A stretch of 64,000 nt of DNA from Clostridiales bacterium (GTDB lineage: Bacteria > Bacillota > Clostridia > Lachnospirales > Lachnospiraceae): NCBI GenBank assembly GCA_021204045.1, contig JAJQAA010000039.1:40318-104317 (forward strand), in the 5' to 3' direction. The stretch's first letter is position 1, and each line of letters opens with the position of its first letter. Positions 51,635-61,300 of the stretch are shown piece by piece. Below the pieces are notes generated by a model that saw only the letters and a program-made list of their open reading frames with translations, was not told where the DNA came from and did not search any database. The position numbers and the translations under genes were made by a program.

Positions 51635-52895
51635 ACGGGAGAAAAACGGCCGCGTCATTTTTACAAAAGAAATGAAAAAGGATTACACAATCCTCGTGCC
51701 GGACATGCTGCCGATTCATTTTGAAATCATGAAATATGTTTTCCTTAACGAGGGCTACCACATCGAACTATTGCAGACCGCAAAAGAAGAGATGAAGCAG
51801 CTGGGACTGCGCTATGTACATAACGATACCTGCTATCCGGCAATTCTCGTCATCGGACAGTTTATTGATGCCCTGCAGAGCGGAAAATACGACGTCGACA
51901 AGACAGCCCTGATGATCATGCAATCCGGCGGCGGCTGCCGCGCCTCCAACTATATCCACCTGCTGAGAAAGGCGCTGGAAAAAGCCGGTTACAGCCAGGT
52001 ACCGGTAATCTCGTTCAATCTCTCCGGCATAGAACACAACAGCGGCTTCCATCTGACGTTTCCGATCATCCGCCGCTGCATCGCCGGAGTGATCTACGGC
52101 GATATGCTGATGCTGCTCTCCAACCAGGTGCGCGCCTATGAGATCCACAAAGGGGACGCTGCGCGCCTCATCGATTCATGGATAGAAAAACTGACCGCCC
52201 AGTTCCAGAAAGCAAAGGGCTATACATTAAAGGATATGGCCGGAAATTTCGAGCGGATCATCGCTTCCTTTGCCAAAATTCCAGTCAATCGCATTCCCAA
52301 GGTCAAGGTAGGCATTGTAGGGGAAATTTATGTAAAATACGCCAGTTTCGCAAACAACCATCTCGAGGAATTCCTCGGCGAACAGGACTGCGAAGTGATG
52401 GTTCCGGGTCTGCTGGGATTTCTGATGTTCAAGGTGGACGCGCGCATCCAGGATATCCGACTCTACGGCGGCAGCCGTGCCAAGCTGGCCCTGGCCACCT
52501 CGCTTCTAAATTATTTTAAAAAGGTGGAGAAGGTCTTTATGGAATGTGTGGATAAATCCCGTCAGTTCACTCAGCTCTCCAGCTACGAAAATACGAAGCC
52601 GCTGGTTGACGGCCTCATCGGCATCGGCAATCGCATGGGCGAGGGCTGGTTTTTGCCCGGCGAGATGATCGAGCTGGTGCGGAACGGCTACTCCAATATC
52701 GTCTACGCCCAGCCCTTCGGCTGCCTTCCGACGTACGTCTGCGGCAAGGGCATGATCCACAAAATCAAAGATCTCTACCCTCTCGCCAACATCGTGCCGA
52801 TCGACTATGATCCTGGAGCCACCAAGGTCAACCAGGAAAACCGCATCAAGCTGATGCTGTCTGTGGCGCGGGAGAGTATGGCAGCGGAAGGATAG
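51621..52895 (+). CDS. 2-hydroxyacyl-CoA dehydratase-like protein, partner of the activase
   Basis: This 424-residue protein has KKDYTILVPDMLPIHFEIMK, HNDTCYPAILVIGQF, MIMQSGGGCRASNY and FGCLPTYVCGKGMIHKIKD. The conserved cysteines and the glycine-rich segments match the dehydratase-like part that often follows BadF-type domains in one giant protein of Clostridia. Here it is a separate gene that starts 14 bases before the activase stop, so the two are surely made together. The substrate is unknown. Confidence 0.85.
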   Translation: METIKREKNGRVIFTKEMKKDYTILVPDMLPIHFEIMKYVFLNEGYHIELLQTAKEEMKQLGLRYVHNDTCYPAILVIGQFIDALQSGKYDVDKTALMIMQSGGGCRASNYIHLLRKALEKAGYSQVPVISFNLSGIEHNSGFHLTFPIIRRCIAGVIYGDMLMLLSNQVRAYEIHKGDAARLIDSWIEKLTAQFQKAKGYTLKDMAGNFERIIASFAKIPVNRIPKVKVGIVGEIYVKYASFANNHLEEFLGEQDCEVMVPGLLGFLMFKVDARIQDIRLYGGSRAKLALATSLLNYFKKVEKVFMECVDKSRQFTQLSSYENTKPLVDGLIGIGNRMGEGWFLPGEMIELVRNGYSNIVYAQPFGCLPTYVCGKGMIHKIKDLYPLANIVPIDYDPGATKVNQENRIKLMLSVARESMAAEG

Positions 52896-52914
52896 GGGAA
52901 TAATCCTTTTGATT

Positions 52915-54516
52915 CTATTGACCCTTAATTTTTTCAATTTTACATGTATGCTTTTTATTCGGATCTTTCTCTGAATAACTGATCCCAACCAGAAGAATAT
53001 CATGTCCCAAATTTTCCAGGACCTTTGGATATTTGCGATCTCGGATTTGTGCAATTGCCCCTTCTTCTGATTCATTCCATTTTAATTCAATCAAAAGTAC
53101 CGGCAACGTCGAACCCGCACGCGGCAAATAAACCAAATCTGCGTATCCATGGCCAGTTGGAAGTTCTTGGATCTCAGCATATTCGTCGATGCAAACCATA
53201 TAAGCTGTACGAACAACACTTCGCAATGCCTGTTCATTATTATAAAATAATGGTGCAGCCGAGGACTGGTGTACCGATTCGATCGCATCCGCTACAGCAT
53301 CTTCACGCATTGCCAGAGTATCGTCCAAAAGCTGTCTGGATCTCACAATCAATCTCGCAAGCTCAATGTGTTTCTCACTATCTTCGATAGCAGTAATAAA
53401 CTCCTGCCTGATTTCTTCATTTGGAATTCTCACAGTTTTTGTTTTCCTGTTATATGCGAGATACCCCAAATGAATCAATAATGTAAATACATCGTCTCTG
53501 TTTTTCAAAATGCTCATGTCATTTTGGAATTTTCGTATGTTAACAGAAACATCCTGACCGCTCAACATACTCCGCAAAGCGCCCTGAATTCCATCAAAAT
53601 CTTCCTCAATATAAGCTTTTAAAGATTCATATGTTTCCGTATTCGCCCAATACGTATCGTAATTCCGCATGGTAATTGCCTCCATGACAGAGTTTGGATT
53701 ATAAACCGACCCACTGCAATCAAAGGAATAACCATCGTACCAGTGTTTCATGTCCTCATAATTCAGTTCGTGATCTTTGCAAAGAGCTCTTACTTCTTCT
53801 TCTGTAAAGCCAACATATTTGGCCAAATTTCCCGGATTAACCATAGTAAGCTCCAGGACGTCCGTCAGGGCTGACTGCTTTCCGTATTTTTTGATAGGGA
53901 GAATACCTGTCATGTACGCAACCGAAATTGCTCTGCTGGTCACAGGGCTCTTAAACAACCCGCGGAGCAAATTCAGATACTGCTCTTTCACCGGTCCATT
54001 ATCTGCGGCTTCACGAAAAATTGCATCCCACTCATCAATCAGAAAAACGAATCCCCGACCGGTAGATTCCGCAATCTGGAACAATGCAGTAGGAAGATCC
54101 TTTCCATCTTTCACCTGAGGGTAGTCAGCTGCAAGTTCCTCAATTACCTGGCTCTGCATTATCTGCACAATCGGATCAATACTTTTTCCCTGGCTGAAAA
54201 GCTGCGAGAGAAACCAGGTAATATCCATATAGATCACATGATATTGATTGAGATGTATCTGATAGGAACTGTCTCCTGCTATCTCCAAATCCTCAAATAA
54301 TTCCCCAGAATCACAACTGTGATCATAATATGCACAAAGCATCTTTACCGCATAAGATTTTCCAAATCTTCTCGCACGACTGAAGCATATGAATTTTTTA
54401 GGAACATTGATCCGACTGTTTACAAAAGAAATCATACCGGATTTATCTACATATTCTGTTTTCCGAATTTGTCGAAAAGCTTCGTTTCCCGGATTATAAT
54501 ACAAGCCCATTTTCAC
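52915..54516 (-). CDS. AAA-ATPase-like protein with C-terminal PD-(D/E)XK nuclease domain
   Basis: This 533-residue protein begins MGLYYNPGNEAFRQIRKTEY VDKSG (AAA-ATPase-like family start), with P-loop FSRARRFGKSYAVKML near residue 43 and Walker B FVFLIDEWDAIF near residue 160. The last 100 residues have a PD-(D/E)XK pattern: GHGYADLVYLP then PVLLIELKWNESEEGAIAQI. Such proteins are abundant in Lachnospiraceae and Bacteroidetes and are of unknown role, possibly defence or mobile. It opens the AT-rich right-hand region. Confidence 0.85.
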   Translation of the reverse strand: MKMGLYYNPGNEAFRQIRKTEYVDKSGMISFVNSRINVPKKFICFSRARRFGKSYAVKMLCAYYDHSCDSGELFEDLEIAGDSSYQIHLNQYHVIYMDITWFLSQLFSQGKSIDPIVQIMQSQVIEELAADYPQVKDGKDLPTALFQIAESTGRGFVFLIDEWDAIFREAADNGPVKEQYLNLLRGLFKSPVTSRAISVAYMTGILPIKKYGKQSALTDVLELTMVNPGNLAKYVGFTEEEVRALCKDHELNYEDMKHWYDGYSFDCSGSVYNPNSVMEAITMRNYDTYWANTETYESLKAYIEEDFDGIQGALRSMLSGQDVSVNIRKFQNDMSILKNRDDVFTLLIHLGYLAYNRKTKTVRIPNEEIRQEFITAIEDSEKHIELARLIVRSRQLLDDTLAMREDAVADAIESVHQSSAAPLFYNNEQALRSVVRTAYMVCIDEYAEIQELPTGHGYADLVYLPRAGSTLPVLLIELKWNESEEGAIAQIRDRKYPKVLENLGHDILLVGISYSEKDPNKKHTCKIEKIKGQ

Positions 54517-54595
54517 CCGCTCCTAACTTTTTATTTCATCCTCTGGCATGTCGCATGATATGCCTACATTTAGTTACACCTTATCATTGCCATCA

Positions 54596-55121
54596 TTATT
54601 TTTCTTCCGACAACATCCCTCTCAATTCCTTCACCCCAGCAACAATCTCTTTTTCCAACGCATCCAGCTTGTCCACGATTTCCTGCGACATGAATACTTT
54701 CTGCATATACTGTGCCTTTAAAAGGGGAGATTCGCCATGATATATCAAAATTTTCATCCTTATGCAAATCCTCAGTAAATGTGGACGCATTCTTTTCGCC
54801 AAGATTGTGAGAGATTCCACAGATAACAAGGTTCATCTTGCAAAGCCGCCATGTCTCCAGCATACTTTCCTGGCCGATAATCAACACCTTTTGACGATTT
54901 CCGTTGTAGCGATCGACAAATTTCAGAGACTGTACGAACATCCCTCCGGAACCACAACAGGGATCTATTTTGACACCGTCTTTGATACAAAGGACATCTG
55001 TACAATAATCGACCGCATAAAACGATACAGGACGATACTCGAAAATATGTTGATACTTCAAGTTTTTCCGAGGGTGGAGTATGGTAACTGAGCGGTTAAG
55101 TTGTGTACAAAATCGTGTCAT
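54596..55121 (-). pseudogene. Remnant of a type I DNA methyltransferase (hsdM-like)
   Basis: The frame contains methylase motif I DPCCGSGGMFVQSLKFVDR, then GQESMLETWRLCKMNL, GISHNLGEKNASTF and DLHKDENFDI, all typical of HsdM. It stops making sense at the point where the NPPF/Y catalytic motif should appear. A shifted frame then supplies a short C-terminal piece (QEIVDKLDALEKEIVAG). So the N-terminal third, the catalytic motif and most of the C-terminal half are gone and at least one frameshift is present. Upstream of motif I the residues VLCIKDGVKID replace the usual sequence. Confidence 0.75.
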
Positions 55122-55186
55122 TTACCTTACCTCCAAACCAGAAAGTTGCCTGTACCGCAAGCAGGTCAGTGCATCGTTGAAAGGTT

Positions 55187-55768
55187 TCACTTGATATAAT
55201 CCACCTTCATGCCCATCCTCGGTTTCCGTGCGTGAGTTTCAGCATAGTTTCCCAGAGCGACTGCTCCGCATATGGTTTCATCTGAACCAAGACCCAGCGG
55301 TTCAAGGTAATCCCTGATGTGCTGGTTTTCATCAAGCCAGTGCAGCTGATTTATCCAACAGGAGCCAATACCCATAGTTTCCGCTGTGAGCATCATGTTT
55401 TGAAGAGCACAGGCAGAATCCGCTATGGCATTGGGGTAGCCGCATCTGTTCGCTACTACAACAAGCACGGGGGCGTTATAATCATACACATAGTTTCCTT
55501 GCTTCGCCAACTTAATAGAGTTCTGAATGCTGATGTACTGGTCATCAGAGAGTTCCATCATTGAGAATGCTTCTTTCACACGAAGCCGGAGCGTTTCCAG
55601 GACATCCTTATTCGTAATCACAAGAAAATGTACTGTCTGGCAGTTGCCGCCAGTGGGAGCCCATCTGCCTGCTTCAACGATAGCAGATAACTCATCGTCT
55701 GTTATCGGCTTTTCATTGAACTTTCTGACAGACCGGCGATTTATTATTATTTCTTCTATATTGGTCAT
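55187..55768 (-). CDS. Nitroreductase-family FMN oxidoreductase
   Basis: This protein of about 193 residues has EEIIINRRSVRKFNEKPITD, AGRWAPTGGNCQTVHFLVI (FMN-binding start), ADSACALQNMMLTAETMGIG and CGAVALGNY. The ATG at 55766-55768 has AAAGGAG upstream. The true electron acceptor is unknown. It lies between decayed and defence-type genes, so it may be a passenger. Confidence 0.9.
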   Translation of the reverse strand: MTNIEEIIINRRSVRKFNEKPITDDELSAIVEAGRWAPTGGNCQTVHFLVITNKDVLETLRLRVKEAFSMMELSDDQYISIQNSIKLAKQGNYVYDYNAPVLVVVANRCGYPNAIADSACALQNMMLTAETMGIGSCWINQLHWLDENQHIRDYLEPLGLGSDETICGAVALGNYAETHARKPRMGMKVDYIK

Positions 55769-55820
55769 TGTGTGTTTGCTCCTTTGCCCATGTAAATACT
55801 GTAATAAATAGCTCATGCTA

Positions 55821-57281
55821 CTAAAACTGCACCGTTTCGTTTATTAAACGCTCACTGATTTCAATAATATTCAAGTCATTAAAATCGTAAGTGAATATAG
55901 ACGCAATAATTATCTGATGGTCTGAAAAATCTCTTTTGAGAATGTTCATCATCAGGGTGATATTATCCTTATCGACTTCCTTGCCGCTGGGAGAGTCAAG
56001 GATAATGGGCAGTTTAATATTCAATGCTTTTTCTATAGCTGTAATATATGCCAGTCTGAAAGCAAACGCTGTTTTATGAAGGATGGCACCGGACAATTCC
56101 CGCAGATTAGATGTAAAGAGGTATTGACGAGGAATACTGTCCTTATCTCCAATGCCTAATTCGGTTCCATACTCAATAATAGAATCCGAAATCTCCTTAA
56201 TAACAGAATTATTTTCTCTTGTGAGCCTATCAATATCTTCCTGCACACTTTTTAATTCCTTATCCAGTCTATCAATTTCACTCTTAATTGCTTTTGCATT
56301 TAATGGCATTCTTAGTATCTTTTTATCAAATATTTCGGCCTGAGATGCAGTTGTATAAAAAGCAAGTTGTTCATATTCCAAGCTTGCTTCTTTTTCCAAC
56401 CGTTCAACTTGCGAAGAGACAACGGCGTATTCCGTAGATACCATTTTCCGCTTTGTTACGAGAATATCTATAGAATCGTTCATTCCTACGATATTCTCTG
56501 GCGTCACAGTGAAAACTTCTCCATTAGGAGATTGTACGAGAAGTTTCATGTCCGAGACATATTTTTTAAACTGATTATTAGATGAAAGAGTTTTATCTAT
56601 TCTCCGCAATTCGGTTTTTAGTTGTCTCTGTCTAATCAGTAAAGAGCTTAAAGTAGCATTGCTTTCCTCTTCATAAGAGTCCGTAGCTAAAGCGCCGGAT
56701 TCTTCTTCCAAGGATTCTCTGTATTGTGCCACACTTGACATCTGCTTGTACTTTTCCTTTTCTCTTTGTAACCGAGCCTGCTTTTTTAAGAGCTCAGAAC
56801 AATCCCTATCGGACAATCCACGAATAAGGGAGTCTATATTGAAATGGATGCTTCCAATAACTACACCCCGATTCAGTAGTGTCCAGCCTTTTTCCTGATC
56901 CAAATAAAAAGCACCCAGAAGGTTTGAAAGTATATCTGCATTTTGTGTGCCAAACAATCGAGAATGAAGTTCATTTTCCTGCTCTGGGAGTACGAATGTT
57001 TGCTGCGATTCATCAGTATGTAAAACTAAAGTTATAGCATTACAGCGCACCAATTTTATTCGTTCTCCGTTATCCAGGCAAACGAATAGCTCAACATCAC
57101 AACTATTAAATTTAATTTTCCTTGTATTAGGAATATTATATCCCAAACCATATAAAACAAACCTCAGCAAAGTTGTCTTGCCACAGCTGTTATTTTCACT
57201 GTGAATGAGATTTGCTTTAGAACTAAACTTGATAGTCTTATCAAAAAGGCCTTCCTTAAGATAAATTGACTCTATAATCAT
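55821..57281 (-). CDS. SMC/Rad50-like ABC ATPase of a putative defence pair
   Basis: This 486-residue protein starts IIESIYLKEGLFDKTIKF with a P-loop HSENNSCGKTTLLRFVLYG (Lys35), then long charged helices likely to form a coiled coil (about residues 165-380). A Q/signature-like RELSGAILHKTAFAFRLAYI near residue 400 and Walker B LPIILDSPSGKEVD close the ATPase head, followed by IIIASIFTYDF. The N- and C-terminal halves of the head split by a coiled coil are the SMC/Rad50 design. The NSxGKTT P-loop is typical of ATPases of ABC-three-component or Lamassu-type defence systems. Its ATG overlaps the stop of the upstream nuclease-like gene by 4 bases. Confidence 0.78.
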   Translation of the reverse strand: MIIESIYLKEGLFDKTIKFSSKANLIHSENNSCGKTTLLRFVLYGLGYNIPNTRKIKFNSCDVELFVCLDNGERIKLVRCNAITLVLHTDESQQTFVLPEQENELHSRLFGTQNADILSNLLGAFYLDQEKGWTLLNRGVVIGSIHFNIDSLIRGLSDRDCSELLKKQARLQREKEKYKQMSSVAQYRESLEEESGALATDSYEEESNATLSSLLIRQRQLKTELRRIDKTLSSNNQFKKYVSDMKLLVQSPNGEVFTVTPENIVGMNDSIDILVTKRKMVSTEYAVVSSQVERLEKEASLEYEQLAFYTTASQAEIFDKKILRMPLNAKAIKSEIDRLDKELKSVQEDIDRLTRENNSVIKEISDSIIEYGTELGIGDKDSIPRQYLFTSNLRELSGAILHKTAFAFRLAYITAIEKALNIKLPIILDSPSGKEVDKDNITLMMNILKRDFSDHQIIIASIFTYDFNDLNIIEISERLINETVQF

Positions 57282-58286
57282 AAGTTGACCCCTTTCTTAA
57301 TCTTGTCGATTTCTAAACGATTGCGAACAATGCTGTATAATATAATCTGTATTAATCCTTTCTGTGTCTCCGCATCAATGTGTTCAGTTCCTATCTCATC
57401 TACATAATCTTCCCACTTTGTCAGCGCAAACTCCATACACTTTTTTGATTGCGGCCCAGATGGCTTGAAATTCTTGTAGTCATACAGCACCTTGATAAAG
57501 AACTCACACCATTCACAGCATGAGTCAATAATATCATGGTAGCGATGAACAATCTCGTCATAAAGGGAAGCATCAAAATACTCAGCAAGTTCAGTGTCAC
57601 ATCGCTCAATATCCGTCACAATTACAACAACTGGCCATATGATTTTTTCTTTGCTTAGAGTGATAGCGGCATCCTTTTTTGTCGAATTTTTAAAAACCTC
57701 ACTTTGCCAAATATACATGAGTTTGTTTCCCAATCCAGGATGATTCAAGTTTAATGACCCTATGAAATTGTTTATTGCTTCAAGGACAACTTTATACCGT
57801 TCCTGATCATCATCTGTTTCAAAAGGAAGAACCCGTATTAAAAGCTTTTCTGTATCCAATGAATCATCTGCTTTGCTAAGATACCCCATTATTATATCTT
57901 TGGCAGATGGTGGCAATGAATCAAAGCTCCTCCTTGCATTCCCATAAAAGACGCTTCTTGAACCCTCGTCATTTAAGGGATTTGGTGAATTTGTAATAAA
58001 AATGAGCTGTTTCGCATTTACCTCCTTTGACGCTTCCGAGAGAGTCAGTAACGCCTTTTTAATGTTTTCGCGTACATGGCTAAAATCATAACTACTTTGT
58101 TCAACAGCTTTTGCTTGAGCAAGGATATGGTTCCCATCATCTAATACAATGTCAATATCCTCATGATTTCCTTCTAACCGCAGTGTTCTCATTTCTTCTA
58201 TGTTTATCAAGCATCAATACAATTGCTGCGTTTACTTGAAAATCAAAACCAAATGTTACCGCATGAGCGCGCCTACTTTTTGCCAT
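57278..58286 (-). pseudogene. Putative PD-(D/E)XK nuclease (Cap4/DUF4297-like) with N-terminal frameshift
   Basis: The main frame (57278-58210, TTG start) lacks a proper N-terminus. Upstream, a second frame starting at ATG 58284-58286 encodes HAVTFGFDFQVNAAIVLMLD and then runs out of frame at a three-A run (58203-58205). Dropping one A joins it to NIEEMRTLRLEG and restores a 335-residue protein. The joined N-terminus shows LRLEGNHEDIDIVLDDG then HILAQAKAVEQ, the D...QxK layout of PD-(D/E)XK nucleases such as Cap4. The gene is thus disrupted by a one-base insertion, a sequencing error or a +1 frameshift. Pairing with an SMC-like ATPase suggests a nuclease effector. Confidence 0.7.
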
Positions 58287-58346
58287 CAAGCTCACCACCT
58301 TCTGCATCTTACGCACGATTTTATTACACAAATAGCCAATAAAATC

Positions 58347-61300
58347 TCAGCGCTTATCCTTCTTTGTACCGTATGGTACTGTATCTTCCGCGACCATTGA
58401 CCATTCTTCCTGTGGGAATTCATATATAGCAGCCTTCCGTCCAGTATCTTCTCCAGGAATAACATACGGCTTTCCCTCTGGATTGTATGTCAGATTAAAG
58501 ACCATGTCAGATAGCCATTTTTTGAAGGACGGGTTATCCTGGAACTGTTTGAATAGCTCCATGTTATCTGCCATGATGGAAAAGATGACCTGCTGCAAAG
58601 CTCGTTCACTTTCTGTACGAGCCTCCTGCTCGTCGGAATTTCTCATGGCGTTCTGATACTTCTTGTCTTTGGAGACCATTTCCGGGATGGCAAGAATCTG
58701 TCTCTGAACATTATCGGCATCATTCCAGTTGATATTTCCGAACATATCATTGAAGTCCATGATTATCTTAGAAAGCAAATCCATCTCCGGCTCAACGATA
58801 TGTCCAACCTTGCCTGCCGGTACCGGCGCAATTTCAGCATCGGTGTCTTCCAGCTTAATAGAGATAGCTTCCTGCACCTCATTGCGATAGCTATTCAAAT
58901 CTATTGTAGAAAGAATGCCCTCTGACAAATCATCGCCACGAGGTGACGGCAATTTCGGAATCAACAGATTCAAGAAGATAGACAGCTTTTCCCACTCAAC
59001 ATTTCCATAGGGCAGAATTGAGCCAAGGAAACCATATGTACGCACAAACGACTTCGCCGCGCTCTTAAACTTAATCTGGTCATCCAGCTCCAGCTGTTTA
59101 TATACCGCTGTGCAAGCGTCAAGAATCGGGTCAAGGCGGTCACGTTCCGCCCCGCTCAGGAATAAGTCCACCAGTTTCTCAATATCGTTATCATCGTATA
59201 CCTGATAGCTTTCCATAAGCGTAATCAGGTCATATAGTTTATTGGGGTCGGTTTCACCAGATAGAATCGTCGTCCGATAGAACTTTGAAAACGCCTCTTC
59301 AATTACCGATGTTTTATTTGCAAAATCCAGCACATAGACCTCATCTTTGCCAGGGCAAGCCCTGTTCAAGCGAGAAAGCGTCTGAACAGCAGCAATATCA
59401 TATAGCGGCTTATCTACATACATTGTCTGCAAAAGCGGCTCATCAAAGCCTGTCTGAAACATATCCGCGACTATCAATATCCGATATGGGTCTTTTTTGA
59501 ACTCCTTCGGGATTTTAGCATCAGGAAAGCCGTTCAAGGATGCCGATGTCAGTGCCGGTTCGTTTCCGTTATATTTATGATCGCCAGAGAACGCCACAAT
59601 CGTCTTGTAAGGGCTGTGTCTTTCCGAGAGACATTTATTTATGGCATAGTAATACTCAATGCACCTCGGAATGCTCGCTGTGACAACCATAGCACGAGCC
59701 TTGCCGTTGATTTTCTTCTTTGCAATAACCTGCTCGTGGAAATGCTCCACTATCATAGCAGCTTTCTTGGCAACGACCTCGGAATTTCCCTCGACAAATG
59801 CACGCAGTTTCTTCTGCGCCCGTTTCTTATCGAACATTGGGTCATCCTCAACAGTCTTCATGATTTTATACCAACTGTCGATGGTCGTGTAGTTTTTCAG
59901 CACATCAAGAATGAAGCCCTCCTGGATAGCCTGCTTCATAGTATAAACATGGAACGGACGATGCTTAATCTCACCGTCTTCCTCATACGCTACACCGAAC
60001 ATCTCCTCGGTTTTGTTCTTCGGAGTCGCCGTGAAAGCAAAGTAGCTGGCAGAAGATACGAGCTTACGTCCCTCCATCATAGCATTAATTTTGTCTTCAT
60101 TGTCCGCATCATCATCTGTAGCAAGACCGGAAAGTGCCAGATTCATATTTGCGGAATTGCGTCCGCTCTGACCAGAATGCGCCTCATCAATAATAATGGC
60201 GAACTTACTGTTCTTATGCTCCTGCCCAATCTCTGATACGATATATGGGAACTTCTCAATCGTCGTAATGATGATTCGCTTTCCGTCCTGTATTGCTTTC
60301 CGCAAATCGCCGGAATGCTCCGCCCACGTCACAGTGTTTTTTACCTGCATAAACTGCTTGATGGTGTTTCGTATCTGCTTGTCCAGGATACGCCGGTCCG
60401 TCACAACAAGAACAGAGTCAATCATCGGATGCCCATCTTGTTCCAGCCCTATCAGCTGATGCGCCAGCCATGCAATGGTATTCGACTTACCACTACCTGC
60501 GCTGTGCTGCGTAAGATATCTTTTGCCGACACCATTCTCCTTTACATCGGCGAGCAGCTTTTCCACGCAGTCAAGCTGATGATACCGCGGCCATATCTGT
60601 TTAACGGTTTTCTTCTTGGTATCCTCATCGACTTCTTCGATGACCTGTGCATAGTTTTCGATGATTCTGGACAGCTTTCTCTTGGTGAGAATATCCTTCC
60701 AAAGGTAATCTGTCATAAGGCCATCAGGATTCGGCGGGTTACCTGCACCGTCGTTGTATCCCTTGTTAAATGGCAAAAACCAGCTATTTTTTCTGTCGAG
60801 CTTTGTGCAAAACTGAATGGTAGCGTCATCCACAGCAAAATGAACCATACACCTCTTGAATGAAAAGAGAAGGTCATGGGGATCACGGTCTTCCATATAC
60901 TGATTTACAGCATTCTCGGTATTCTGCTTCGTGAGTTGGTTCTTCAGCTCCATTGTGATGACAGGAAGACCATTGATAAACAAACATATATCCAGCGCCA
61001 ATTTTCCGGCATCCTGCGAGTACCGCAGCTGTCTGGTCACACTGAATATATTCTTCTCATACATGATCCTAGCCTGCTGGTTATTCTCAGTCGGTGTCAG
61101 GTAGAACATGATAAGGTCAGCCGGATAGACTTTCACGCCTTTTCGCAACACATCAATAATACCTCTCTTGGCAATTTCTCCAGACAGGCGGTTCATAAAT
61201 TGGCGCTTTTTGGTGTCGGACTTGAACACACCCAGTTTCTCCATTTCCTTTGGCTGTGTATCCTGTAGGAAACGGAGTAGGCGTGTTTCGTCAACAGCAT

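Noticed and set aside
54570..55121. An intact 183-residue methyltransferase
   Set aside because: The catalytic NPPF/Y motif and most of HsdM are missing and the C-terminal part is in another frame, so it is called a remnant.
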